A stretch of 64,000 nt of DNA from Pseudoruegeria sp. SK021 (GTDB lineage Bacteria > Pseudomonadota > Alphaproteobacteria > Rhodobacterales > Rhodobacteraceae), in assembly GCF_002119405.1 (NCBI RefSeq), contig NZ_MTBG01000001.1, positions 1 through 64,000 of the forward strand, in the 5' to 3' direction. The position numbers were made by a program, and so were the translations under genes. The notes under the pieces are model-generated. The model saw only the letters and a list, made by a program, of their open reading frames with translations, made no database searches and had not been told where the DNA came from. This document shows positions 1-8,976 of this stretch, piece after piece; position 1 is the stretch's first letter; every line of letters begins with the position of its first letter.

Positions 1-1
1 G

Positions 2-73
2 GTTCAGATCCGAGCGGCCGTGCTGAACCGGTTCACGGCCCTCGGAATACCCGTCACGAAATCCGTAGGATAA
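2..73 (+). CDS. C-terminal tail of an unidentified protein (partial)
   Basis: The first 23 codons of this frame are open and end in TAA at 71-73. The reading VQIRAAVLNRFTALGIPV looks like a natural protein end and resembles the C-terminus of MscS-type mechanosensitive channels (a short helix ending in GIP/GIE). This is a weak resemblance over a very short stretch. It could equally be chance, because the frame at position 1 is also open. No product is assigned. Confidence 0.25.
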   Translation, partial: VQIRAAVLNRFTALGIPVTKSVG

Positions 74-481
74 GTGTGTCTGGGGAAAGGGGGAATGCGG
101 CCCGTTTCAGTTTTGCGCAACAGCGCCTCTTATATGTCTTTTCGGTCGGCCCGCGTGAGGCCTTGAACCCGCCTGAAATGCTGTGCCGTTGCCGCCCCGA
201 TCCAATGGGGCCGGATGGGCACAAGTTGCCGTGCCCGAGACGACACCTGCCCACCAAATATGGCGGTTCCGACCGTTGCCCTGCGGACGCCATCCGCACG
301 CAGTCTCAATCCCGGTCGCTTTGCCACGCTTGATCGTGGCCCGTGAAAGGCATAGTTCCGTCGGGAATAACGCGCTTGCGTCCATTTGGACAAAGCGCAG
401 ACTCTCAACGGGAAATAGAAATTGGGATCGCTCGCGCGACGCAGGCATTCCAAATTGGGCGGCCCGCCCCGGGAAAATAAG
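74..481. other. Gene-free leader upstream of the RND efflux operon
   Basis: About 400 bases with no convincing coding frame; open frames on both strands here lack ribosome sites and run into known genes in other frames. The notable content is the inverted repeat at 372-398, annotated separately. I see no clear sigma-70 promoter. The region presumably carries the pump promoter and its operator. Confidence 0.5.
372..398. promoter_or_regulatory. Inverted repeat, candidate operator of the efflux operon
   Basis: Arms GCGCTT-gc-GTCCA and TGGAC-a-AAGCGC face each other around a central TT, giving 11 paired positions with a one-base asymmetry. The repeat lies about 85 bases before the adaptor start codon. 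Efflux operons are commonly controlled by TetR- or MarR-type repressors binding such sites; no regulator gene is visible in the window. An RNA hairpin in the leader is the alternative. Confidence 0.4.
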
Positions 482-1666
482 ATGAGAACCAAGCACCACT
501 CGAACAGAGATCGCGCACCGATCCGGGTTGCGGCAGCATTGTTTGTCACCCTTCTGATGGCCTCGCCGTTGGTTGCCCAAGCGCCGGGGGGCGGGGAACG
601 CCCGCCCGCCGCGGTCACCGTGGTGACATTGTCGGCAACCGACGCGACCTTGACCGCCACCCTGCCCGGCAGGGTTGTTGCATCCGGCATTGCCGAGGTC
701 CGGCCACAGGTTGATGGCATCATCGTCGAACGGACCTTCCATGAAGGCGATGAAGTCGCCTTGGGGGATCCGCTCTATACCATCGACGCGGCCACCTATC
801 AGGCAAGTGTTGCGGCGGCACGTGCGCAGGTCACCCAAGCCGAAGCGCAACTGCGGACAGCCACGAACGATTCCAAGCGGCTTGAAGAACTCATCTCACG
901 CAAAATCGCCAGCGAACAGAATTACGAGACTGCGATTGGCCAACGGGACAGTGCCGCCGCCGCCCTGCAATTGGCACAGGCCCAATTGCAGACCGCGGAA
1001 ATCAACCTTGATCGCACCACGGTGCGCGCGCCACTGTCGGGCTATATCGGCCGCACCCTGACCACCCAAGGCACGCTGGTCACCAGTGGACAGGCCCAGC
1101 CGCTGGCGGTGATCCGCAAGATCGATCCGGTGTATGTCGACGTCACGCAATCCGCCGCCGAGATATTGGACTGGCGCCGGGGCTTGATGACCAACCGTCT
1201 GGCCAATGCCGCGCCAGAGGTGGTGCTGACTTTGGCCGACGGCACGCTCTATGATCATCACGGCCTGCTGACCGTCGCAGAGACCAACGTGAACGAACAA
1301 ACCGGCGTTGTCACCTTGCGGCTGGAATTCCCCAATCCCGACAAGCTGTTGCTTCCTGGCATGTATGTCCAGGTCGACTTGCCGCAAGGCGTTGCCGAGA
1401 ATGTGGTCCTCGCCCCTCAAGAAGGCGTGTCTTATGACCGGCGCGGCCTGCCCGTGGCGATGGTCGTCAATGCCGAGAATGTGGTCGAGCAACGCGATCT
1501 GGAGGTCCTGCAAGCCCGTGGGTCCGACTGGATCGTCCGCTCCGGCCTGTCGGCAGGAGATCGGCTGATCGTCGAAGGTCTGCAAAAGACCGCGCCGGGT
1601 GCGACTGTCGCCCCGGAAGAACGCGGTTCGGCTCAGCCCGCCGCCGCACCAGCCGACGCTGGCTGA
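482..1666 (+). CDS. RND efflux pump periplasmic adaptor subunit (AcrA/MexA-type)
   Basis: 394-residue membrane-fusion protein that links an inner-membrane RND pump to an outer-membrane channel. The N-terminus carries a signal peptide (hydrophobic core VAAALFVTLLMA, then AQA cleavage) without a lipobox cysteine. A lipoyl half-motif region (ASGIAEVRPQVDGII), a long alpha-hairpin rich in Ala/Gln, the second lipoyl half (TVRAPLSGYIG) and beta-barrel segments follow in the usual order. ATG 482 is chosen because the signal peptide starts there; upstream in-frame codons add a basic, non-signal extension. The permease gene follows 18 bases downstream, so the two form an operon. No outer-membrane factor gene is nearby, so the pump must borrow a TolC-like protein. 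Confidence 0.93.
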   Translation: MRTKHHSNRDRAPIRVAAALFVTLLMASPLVAQAPGGGERPPAAVTVVTLSATDATLTATLPGRVVASGIAEVRPQVDGIIVERTFHEGDEVALGDPLYTIDAATYQASVAAARAQVTQAEAQLRTATNDSKRLEELISRKIASEQNYETAIGQRDSAAAALQLAQAQLQTAEINLDRTTVRAPLSGYIGRTLTTQGTLVTSGQAQPLAVIRKIDPVYVDVTQSAAEILDWRRGLMTNRLANAAPEVVLTLADGTLYDHHGLLTVAETNVNEQTGVVTLRLEFPNPDKLLLPGMYVQVDLPQGVAENVVLAPQEGVSYDRRGLPVAMVVNAENVVEQRDLEVLQARGSDWIVRSGLSAGDRLIVEGLQKTAPGATVAPEERGSAQPAAAPADAG

Positions 1667-1684
1667 CCCGGAAAGGATCGCACC

Positions 1685-4600
1685 ATGGCGCGCTATTTCA
1701 TCGACCGCCCGGTCTTCGCTTGGGTGATTGCAATTCTGATCATGGGGATAGGCGCGCTTGCGGTCTTTACCCTGCCGATCGCTCAATACCCCCAGATTGC
1801 CCCCCCCTCTGTCTCGGTGGCAGCAACATATCCCGGCGCATCGGCGGAAACGGTGGAATCCACCGTCACGCAAGTGCTGGAACAACAACTGACCGGGCTG
1901 GACGGTCTGCGCTATATGTCGTCGTCGTCAACGGCATCTGGCAGCGCCGCGATTTCCTTGACCTTCGAGACCGGAACCGACCCCGATATCGCGCAGGTGC
2001 AGGTCCAGAACAAACTGTCCCAAGCCTCGGCCCTGTTGCCAGAGGCCGTGCAACGACAGGGGGTTCAGGTGACCAAGGGCTCGGCCGGGTTCCTGATGGT
2101 CATTGGCCTGATTTCCGAAGATGGCGCGCTTGAGCAGGTCGATCTGTCGGACTTCCTCAACTCGAACGTCGTGGATGAGATCAGTAGGATCGAAGGGGTC
2201 GGCGGCGTTCAGGTCTTCGGCGCGCCCTATGCCATGCGCATCTGGCTGGACCCATCGAAACTGGCCGCCTACGAATTGGCCCCATCAAATGTGGTCAGCG
2301 CGGTGTCGGCGCAAAACGCGCAAATCTCGGCCGGACAGTTCGGCTCGTTGCCCGCTGTTGACGGCCAGCAATTGAACGCGACCATTACCGCCCAGTCCCT
2401 GCTGCGCACGCCCAGCGATTTTGAACAGATTGTCCTGCGCTCGGAAACCGACGGCGGCTTGGTTCTGTTGCGCGATGTTGCCCGGGTCGAGGTTGGCGCC
2501 GAAAATTATGCCGCGATCTCGCGATTCAACGGCCAACCGGCAACCGGTCTGGCAGTGCGTCTGGCTGCGGGGGCGAATGCCCTTGATACCGCCGAACTGG
2601 TCAAGGCCCGCATGGCCGAACTAGAGGCGTTCTTTCCGCCGGGGGTCGTCTATACTATCCCGTTCGACACCACCCCCTTCGTGCGCATCTCAATCGAGCA
2701 AGTGGTCCATACCCTGTTCGAAGCCATTGGCCTCGTCTTTCTGGTGATGCTGCTGTTCCTCGGCAATTTCCGCGCCACCCTGATCCCGACATTGGCGGTA
2801 CCAGTTGTGCTTCTGGGCACCTTCGGGGTGTTGCAGGCGTTCGGCTTCAGCATCAACTCTCTCACCATGCTGGCGCTGGTTCTGGCCATCGGGTTGCTGG
2901 TGGATGACGCCATCGTCGTGGTCGAAAACGTTGAACGGATCATGCATGAAGAGGGCTTAAGCCCGCGCGAAGCCACCCGAAAATCCATGGGCCAAATCAC
3001 CGGCGCATTGATCGGGATCGCGTTGGTGCTGTCGGCGGTGTTCGTGCCGATGGCGTTCTTCGGCGGCTCCACCGGTGTGATCTATCGCCAGTTCGCCATC
3101 ACCATTGTTTCGGCCATGGCCCTGTCAGTCGTCGTCGCCCTGACCTTAACCCCTGCCCTGTGCGCAACGATGTTGAAGCATCCCCGCGACCACACGCCAT
3201 CGCGCGGCATTTTCCGGTTGTTCGGGCAACTGTTCGCGCCGCTGAAGTATCTGGGAAACCAGTTCCAGCGCGGCTTTGACAAGCTGACCGGCGGCTACGG
3301 CAATTCTGTCGATTACATCATTCGCCGCCCCTTACGGATCGGCTTGATCTATCTTTGTCTTGCCGGGGCGATGGCATGGATGTTCATCCAGACCCCCACC
3401 GGCTTTCTGCCGGATGAGGATCAGGGCATCATGTTCGTCTTCGTGCAAGGCCCGTCAGGAGCCACCGCCGAGCGGACGCTTGAGGTCATGAAGCAGATCG
3501 AGACCCATTTCCTGGAGGCCGAATCCGAAAACGTCGACTCGCTGTTTACTGTCGTCGGCTTCAGCTTTGCGGGGGCCGGTCAGAACGTCGGCCTCGGCTT
3601 TGTACGGATGAAGGACTGGGAAGAGCGTCTGCGCCCAGATCAATCCGTACAAGCCACCGCAGGTCGGGCCTTTGGCGCCCTCAGCCAGATCCGCGATGCG
3701 CTGGTGTTCCCGATCGTGCCGCCCGCGGTGATCGAACTTGGCAACGTTTCAGGCTTTGACGTCTACCTGCAAGCCCGTGGCGGCCAAACCCATGAGGAAT
3801 TGCTGGCAGCCCGCAACCAGATGCTGGGCATGGCGGCGCAAAGCCCGGTGATCGGCTCGTTGCGGCCCAACGGGTTGGAAGATTCGGCGCAATTTTCCCT
3901 CGACATTGATTGGCGCAAGGCCGGGGCGATGGGCGTCAATCCGCAGGATGTCTCGGCATTGCTGACCACCGCTTGGGCGGGCAGCTATGTCAACGATTAC
4001 CTCGATCGTGGGCGGATCAAGAAAGTCTATGTTCAGGGCGATGCCGAGTCGCGCCGCAACCCGGAAGACATTGAACGCTGGCGTGTCACCAACGCGACGG
4101 GCGGTTTGGTGCCGTTTTCGAACTTTGCGGAAGGCACGTGGCGGTTCGGACCGCAGGGCCTGTATCGGTATAACGGCGTGCCCGCGATGCAGCTTCAGGG
4201 CCAGCCCGCCGCCGGAATAACCACCGGCGAAGCAATGCTCGAGATGGAACGTCTAGCCGGTCAACTGCCGCAGGGCTTCGATCTGTCATGGACCGGACTA
4301 TCGCTGGAAGAACGTGAAACCGGCGGACAGGCCCCCTTGCTTTATGCGCTGTCGCTGGCGGTGGTGTTCCTCAGCCTCGCCGCGCTTTACGAAAGCTGGG
4401 TCATCCCGGTGGCCGTAATGCTGGCGATGCCGCTGGGTGCGCTTGGGGCCCTGCTTGGGGCCTATTTCGGCGGATTTTCCAACGACGTGTTCTTTCAGGT
4501 TGGCCTGTTGACCACCATCGGTCTGACCGGGAAAAATGCAATCCTGATCGTGGAATTCGCCCGGGCACGGCAAGAGGACGGGATCGAACTGTTCACCGCT

Positions 4601-4864
4601 GTGAGCGAGGCCGCGCGCCAACGGTTCCGTCCGATCATGATGACCTCTATGGCGTTCTCGCTTGGGGTGACCCCGCTGGTCCTCAGCACCGGGGCGGGGG
4701 CGGCAGGCCGCAACGCGATCGGCGCGTCGGTTCTGGGCGGCACCCTGTCCGCGACGCTTCTTGGGGTGTTGTTCGTTCCGCTGTTCTACACTTTAATCCG
4801 GCGCATTCTGCCACTGAAAGTCGAACCAAAGGCCGCGCCGAACCCCAGTTCGGCGCACAGCTAA
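1685..4864 (+). CDS. RND multidrug efflux transporter permease (AcrB/HAE1 family)
   Basis: 1059 residues, the standard length of HAE1 family proton-driven drug pumps. The protein starts with the typical MARYFIDRPVFAWVIAI first transmembrane helix, followed by a large periplasmic porter loop, a central membrane block, a second loop and a C-terminal membrane block. The proton-relay residues are intact: the Asp pair in GLLVDDAIVVVEN falls at residues 407-408, the numbering of E. coli AcrB, and the relay Lys is at about residue 950 in GLTGKNAILIVEF. It forms a trimer with the adaptor encoded just upstream. Substrate range cannot be read from sequence. A hairpin follows the stop codon. Confidence 0.95.
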   Translation: MARYFIDRPVFAWVIAILIMGIGALAVFTLPIAQYPQIAPPSVSVAATYPGASAETVESTVTQVLEQQLTGLDGLRYMSSSSTASGSAAISLTFETGTDPDIAQVQVQNKLSQASALLPEAVQRQGVQVTKGSAGFLMVIGLISEDGALEQVDLSDFLNSNVVDEISRIEGVGGVQVFGAPYAMRIWLDPSKLAAYELAPSNVVSAVSAQNAQISAGQFGSLPAVDGQQLNATITAQSLLRTPSDFEQIVLRSETDGGLVLLRDVARVEVGAENYAAISRFNGQPATGLAVRLAAGANALDTAELVKARMAELEAFFPPGVVYTIPFDTTPFVRISIEQVVHTLFEAIGLVFLVMLLFLGNFRATLIPTLAVPVVLLGTFGVLQAFGFSINSLTMLALVLAIGLLVDDAIVVVENVERIMHEEGLSPREATRKSMGQITGALIGIALVLSAVFVPMAFFGGSTGVIYRQFAITIVSAMALSVVVALTLTPALCATMLKHPRDHTPSRGIFRLFGQLFAPLKYLGNQFQRGFDKLTGGYGNSVDYIIRRPLRIGLIYLCLAGAMAWMFIQTPTGFLPDEDQGIMFVFVQGPSGATAERTLEVMKQIETHFLEAESENVDSLFTVVGFSFAGAGQNVGLGFVRMKDWEERLRPDQSVQATAGRAFGALSQIRDALVFPIVPPAVIELGNVSGFDVYLQARGGQTHEELLAARNQMLGMAAQSPVIGSLRPNGLEDSAQFSLDIDWRKAGAMGVNPQDVSALLTTAWAGSYVNDYLDRGRIKKVYVQGDAESRRNPEDIERWRVTNATGGLVPFSNFAEGTWRFGPQGLYRYNGVPAMQLQGQPAAGITTGEAMLEMERLAGQLPQGFDLSWTGLSLEERETGGQAPLLYALSLAVVFLSLAALYESWVIPVAVMLAMPLGALGALLGAYFGGFSNDVFFQVGLLTTIGLTGKNAILIVEFARARQEDGIELFTAVSEAARQRFRPIMMTSMAFSLGVTPLVLSTGAGAAGRNAIGASVLGGTLSATLLGVLFVPLFYTLIRRILPLKVEPKAAPNPSSAHS

Positions 4865-4870
4865 ACACAG

Positions 4871-4898
4871 CGCAGCGGGGTCGTCTGGCCCCGCTGCG
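4871..4898. terminator. Hairpin between convergent efflux permease and mprF
   Basis: Perfect 10-bp arms CGCAGCGGGG and CCCCGCTGCG with an 8-base loop lie between two converging stop codons. There is no real T-run on the plus side; on the minus side TGTGTTTAG follows. It probably serves as a bidirectional terminator, though weakly supported as an intrinsic one. Confidence 0.55.
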
Positions 4899-4918
4899 AC
4901 CCTTCGGAATGGGCCCGC

Positions 4919-7519
4919 TCAGTGTTTCAGCAAATTCACCGCACCGCCTGAAATCAGACTGGCGACATCCACCAAGGCCCGCGGAACCTGCATCCCCCCC
5001 GGCGCTGCCAGATATTGCGGGGTCCAGACGGGACCGAATTTTTCCTTAAAGGCCCGCAGACCGTCGAAATTATAGAACTCATCGCCGCGACGGTAGATGA
5101 AGGTGCCAAACCGGTTCCAAGTCGAGGCCAGCGGATGATCGGCAAGACCCGACAGCGGCGCCGCCCCAAGCGAGAACCACATATAGCCCTGCGCTTTGGC
5201 CTCAAGCATGATCCGGGCAAACAGCGCATCCATCAGCACGTTCGACACACCCGGCAAATAGCGCATCAGGTCCACCGACATCTCCGTGCCCACCGGCCCG
5301 CGCAACAAGTTGGCAAAGGCAACAATCGCGCCGTCCTTGCGCATCACCGCGCAATCAAACTCGGCAATATAACGCGGATCAAACCGGCCCAGAGAAAAGC
5401 CTTTTTCCTGCCCCGATTTCTCTGCCAGCCATCGATCCGACACCAGCTTCAACTCGGGCAGAACCGCCGGGACATCGGCTTTGGGGATCACTTCGAACAG
5501 CAAACCATCCCGCTCGGCCCGGTGCACCCCATAGCGCAGATCGTGGCGGGCCTTGCCCTCAAGCGTAAAATCGGCCAGCCGAACGCGCGCCAGTTCGCCG
5601 GTTTTCAGCAAGGCCAGACCAAGATCCAGATACAGCGGGAAATTCGCCGAAGTCACGGCGTAAAAGACCGGCCGCCCCCCGGCACGATCAGCCATCTCGG
5701 CCAGTTTCCAGACCAGTTCCCGACCCGCCTCGGGGGCGCCGACAGGATCGCCAAGCGATACCCAACTGCGCCCCGAAACGGCGTACATCAGAAACGCTGT
5801 GCCTGCCTCATCCACTAAAAACCGCTTGTCGCCCAGCAGCGCGATCTGCGCTTGGGTGTTGGGCCATGAGGTCAAAATATCCCGGACGGATTGGGGAATG
5901 GCATCAGCGCCCTTTCGCGTCTGCACCGGTCTATTCAACAAGGAATCAGCCGCAATCGCTGCGATGACAACCGCCAGCCCCATGGTCGCGCGCAAGAATC
6001 GCGGCGCATCGCCCGACCACGCAAAGCGCCACCACAGATCGGCCCGGTAATCCACATTGCGGAACGCGATGATCCCGATCAGGGTCAGACTGATCAGGAC
6101 CATCGCCAGCAGGGCCAGCCAACTGGGGCTGGGCCGGAAATCACGCCAATCCCCCTTGCGATGAAAGGCACCGCGAAACACGATCAGCAGAACCGCGATG
6201 CCGGACAGCAACAGCGCCGCCTCCCAATGCGCGCCTCGAAGCATGGAAAACGCAGCGCCGCTGACCAACAGGACCGTCGCGGTGATCCGCGCCAAAGCGA
6301 TCCGTTTCAGCAGGCCCCGCGCCAATATCAACAAGAACAAACCGGTCAGACTGGCCAGAAGATGTGAGGCCTCGGAAAAGGGCAAGGGCACCACGTCGCG
6401 AAGCGCGTCCATCCGGCTGCCCTCGCTGGGCAGGCTGCCGCTGAGCATCAGCACCAACCCGCCCACAAAGACGAGCCCGGCCAGAACCGGCGCCGCCACC
6501 GGATTGAGCCGCCGCACGGTCGTGCGAGAGAACCGCAAGATCGGGTCCTGCGCCCGGATGCCTTCGAACGCGGCCAGCGCGCCTGCGGCAATTACCAACG
6601 GCACGAAGTAATAAATCAGCCGGTAAATCACCAGCGCGGCAAGGGCTTCGGGCTGTGTCCCCGCCCCCAACCCCAGCAGCACGGTCGCCTCTAACACGCC
6701 AAGCCCACCGGGGACGTGACTGGCACTTCCGATCATAACCGCCGCCAGATACAGGGTCACGAAGACGGGAAAACTTGGCAGAATATGGTGCGGCATCAAG
6801 ACATAGAGCGATCCCGCAGCGGCGGTAATGTCGATCACCCCGACCACCAGCAGCACCAGCGCCGCCCGCCCAGTGGGCAGCGGCAAGTGCCACTTGCCCA
6901 GCGTCATCGACCGATTTGACCGCCAGAGCCATGCCAAAACCCCGACAAGACCCACCAGAAGGATAATCCCGACTGCGCGATTAGCATAGGGCAACACCTG
7001 ATTCAGGAGCGGCACCCCATGCGGATCCATCACCAGCGTCATGCCCACAATGAGGGCAATCGACAAATAGAGCGACGAAAACGCCAATCCGACAATCTTT
7101 CCCACGTCCGACACATCCAACCCAAATGCGGCGTAGATTCGATAGCGAACAGGCCCCCCGACCAGAACGTGAAACCCCATGGTGTTGGACACGGCAAACG
7201 CAGTTGCCCCGGCAAACATCGCCACCCGCGTCGGCACCCGTCCCGGTGCAACCCGCCGCGACGCCACGACGTCATAAAAGGCCATGCCCGCGTAGCTGAT
7301 CAGGGTCAGACCGGCACAGAGCCACATCAACCGGTGCGGCATCGTTTCAACGGCGTGCCGAATATCATCCAGATGCACCCGCCCGGTAATGGAATGGATC
7401 ACAAAAGCCGATAGCGCGGCCAAGGCCAGCGCCGCCAGCGGCCCCAGAACCCGGGGCTGGGTCAGCCGCTGCACCAAGCTGCGGTGCGGTTCGTCACGCG
7501 GATCAACGGTCTTGGTCAC
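4919..7519 (-). CDS. mprF: Bifunctional phosphatidylglycerol lysyltransferase/flippase MprF
   Basis: Membrane protein of about 866 residues that aminoacylates phosphatidylglycerol (usually lysyl-tRNA dependent) and flips the product, lowering surface negative charge and conferring resistance to cationic peptides. The N-terminal half has many transmembrane helices with the flippase-type segment (GGPVRYRIYAAFG, HVPGGLGVLEAT). The C-terminal soluble part is the DUF2156 synthase domain (PVFYAVTSANFPLYLDLGL, VGTEMSVDLMRY, WFSLGAAPLSG). The start is ambiguous. GTG at 7519 gives VTKTVDPRDEPHR with GGAAG nine bases upstream and family-typical length. A longer frame to 7609 would overlap the neighbouring DUF1003 remnant heavily, so I prefer 7519. 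The exact amino acid transferred is not predictable. Confidence 0.9.
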   Translation of the reverse strand: MTKTVDPRDEPHRSLVQRLTQPRVLGPLAALALAALSAFVIHSITGRVHLDDIRHAVETMPHRLMWLCAGLTLISYAGMAFYDVVASRRVAPGRVPTRVAMFAGATAFAVSNTMGFHVLVGGPVRYRIYAAFGLDVSDVGKIVGLAFSSLYLSIALIVGMTLVMDPHGVPLLNQVLPYANRAVGIILLVGLVGVLAWLWRSNRSMTLGKWHLPLPTGRAALVLLVVGVIDITAAAGSLYVLMPHHILPSFPVFVTLYLAAVMIGSASHVPGGLGVLEATVLLGLGAGTQPEALAALVIYRLIYYFVPLVIAAGALAAFEGIRAQDPILRFSRTTVRRLNPVAAPVLAGLVFVGGLVLMLSGSLPSEGSRMDALRDVVPLPFSEASHLLASLTGLFLLILARGLLKRIALARITATVLLVSGAAFSMLRGAHWEAALLLSGIAVLLIVFRGAFHRKGDWRDFRPSPSWLALLAMVLISLTLIGIIAFRNVDYRADLWWRFAWSGDAPRFLRATMGLAVVIAAIAADSLLNRPVQTRKGADAIPQSVRDILTSWPNTQAQIALLGDKRFLVDEAGTAFLMYAVSGRSWVSLGDPVGAPEAGRELVWKLAEMADRAGGRPVFYAVTSANFPLYLDLGLALLKTGELARVRLADFTLEGKARHDLRYGVHRAERDGLLFEVIPKADVPAVLPELKLVSDRWLAEKSGQEKGFSLGRFDPRYIAEFDCAVMRKDGAIVAFANLLRGPVGTEMSVDLMRYLPGVSNVLMDALFARIMLEAKAQGYMWFSLGAAPLSGLADHPLASTWNRFGTFIYRRGDEFYNFDGLRAFKEKFGPVWTPQYLAAPGGMQVPRALVDVASLISGGAVNLLKH

Positions 7520-7826
7520 GGCCCAGAACTTCCAAAATGTCCATTTTTCGCTGCGGCATCTCCGATAGGCGCACCCATTGCCATAGCAAAGGGTCGTCCG
7601 ACTTCCCATGCACTTGTCGACTCTCCCGTTCGGCCTTCAACTTGATGCCGCAGTCACTTTTTGTACGCAGGCGAACTGTGTCATCCTGACGGTGCTGGCT
7701 CATCACGATCAGCAAGGACTGCACCGCCGCGATTCGCGGCAGCGCAAGATTAAACGAGATATAAGGATAGGGATCGAAGGTTTCGGCCCACCCCAGCCAA
7801 CCATATGCCCATCGTCCCATTTGCAT
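7503..7826 (-). pseudogene. DUF1003 membrane protein, N-terminally truncated remnant
   Basis: The 107-codon frame contains the DUF1003 signature core: FDPYPYISFNLALPRIAA, then a variant of the invariant SQNRQ motif (here MSQHRQDD), then LKAERE, as in the second helix and charged tail of the family. Intact members are about 150-200 residues and have a first transmembrane helix before FDPYP; here only about 14 residues precede it, and an in-frame TGA (the stop of the upstream oxidoreductase gene, 7872-7874) lies 48 bases before the ATG. Positions normally conserved in the tail are also altered. Its end overlaps the proposed mprF start by 17 bases. I read it as a decaying gene; a short functional protein is not excluded. 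Confidence 0.6.
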
Positions 7827-7871
7827 GGTTGATCTAGGATCGGCATTGTCCCGAACGCCGATGGCGCCGGA

Positions 7872-8843
7872 TCACTCCATCGGGACCTGAACCTCCAACA
7901 CCCGGTCGATTGCCACTTGGGTCCCTTTTGAGAACTCAAGCGGGCACGCATAGGATGCCCCGGTCAGCACCGATGCGTTGAATGCGGCAACCTGCAACTC
8001 ATAGTGCCGCGCCATGGGAAACCGTTCGGTCACGACCGTCTGTCCGGCCTGATGCAATTCGACTCGGGCCTCACCAAAGCTTTGGGGGTTGAACGGGGCG
8101 GTCAGCTTGATCACACCGTCTTCGCCGTGGAAATTCATGTCCTGACGGGGATGCATTCGGGTCGAGATCAGCGCACGATAACTCGCGCGTCCGAACATGC
8201 CGCCGATTTCGGTTACCACGTCGCAGCCAGCATCCCAGCGAATGCGCGCCGAGATATCAGACGGCTCTTGCCCGGTAACGAACCGGGTCGCACCCAGCAC
8301 ATAGACACCAATATCGCGCAGCGCCCCGCCGCCCATCGCCGCCTGATTGCGGATATTGCCAGCGTCCCGGTTCATAAAGCTGAAGACGCCGTCGACATGG
8401 ATCATCGGACCGATCGCACCGCCGGAAATCAGGTCCCGCACACGCTGCCATTGGGGGTGAAAGACGATCATGAAGGCTTCGGCGGCCAACTTGTTCGCCG
8501 CGTCCCGTGCCGCGATCAGCGTGTCAATTTCGGGGGCTGTCATCGCCACCGGTTTTTCGGTCAGGACATGCTTACCATGGGCCAACGCCTTTTGGGTCCA
8601 TGGCACATGCATTGTGTTGGGCAAGGGAATATAGACCGCGTCGATTGCCGGATCGGCCAGCAGTGCATCGTAGCTGTCATGAACCCGCATCTCAGGCGCG
8701 ATCTGGCGAAACGGAGCGGCCTTGTCTGGCGAAGACGTCGCCAGCGCGACCAGTTGCCCGCCCGGTGCCGCGTGCAGCGCCGGACCCATGTGGTTCCGAG
8801 CGAAATTAGACGCCCCTAAGATACCCCAATTCACGTGATCCAT
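7872..8843 (-). CDS. Gfo/Idh/MocA family NAD(P)-dependent oxidoreductase
   Basis: 323-residue dehydrogenase with an N-terminal Rossmann fold (WGILGASNFARNHMGPAL) and the family's EKP motif (HVLTEKPVAM), whose Lys is catalytic. The length and the ALHAAPGGQLVALATSS region resemble the dihydrodiol/D-xylose dehydrogenase branch rather than inositol dehydrogenases. Substrate unknown. ATG 8843 is chosen because AGAGGTGGG lies just upstream and it starts the Rossmann strand directly; an upstream in-frame start would add 16 irrelevant residues. It is a single gene between rpoH and the DUF1003 remnant, with no obvious pathway partners. Confidence 0.88.
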   Translation of the reverse strand: MDHVNWGILGASNFARNHMGPALHAAPGGQLVALATSSPDKAAPFRQIAPEMRVHDSYDALLADPAIDAVYIPLPNTMHVPWTQKALAHGKHVLTEKPVAMTAPEIDTLIAARDAANKLAAEAFMIVFHPQWQRVRDLISGGAIGPMIHVDGVFSFMNRDAGNIRNQAAMGGGALRDIGVYVLGATRFVTGQEPSDISARIRWDAGCDVVTEIGGMFGRASYRALISTRMHPRQDMNFHGEDGVIKLTAPFNPQSFGEARVELHQAGQTVVTERFPMARHYELQVAAFNASVLTGASYACPLEFSKGTQVAIDRVLEVQVPME

Positions 8844-8976
8844 AACCCACCTCTTGTGCTGCGTCCGGGACAACGAACCGGACCTGTGCATGAGGTCAAA
8901 GGTCTATCACTGATCACGAATTCCGCAAGGCACGCACGCAGGGGCGCCGGGCGACCTTGCGTGCATTGGATAGGCG

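Noticed and set aside
107-850. Minus-strand frames at the start of the window, considered as a divergent repressor of the pump
   Set aside because: Both frames there lack an HTH and extend into the adaptor gene; composition is that of antisense shadows.
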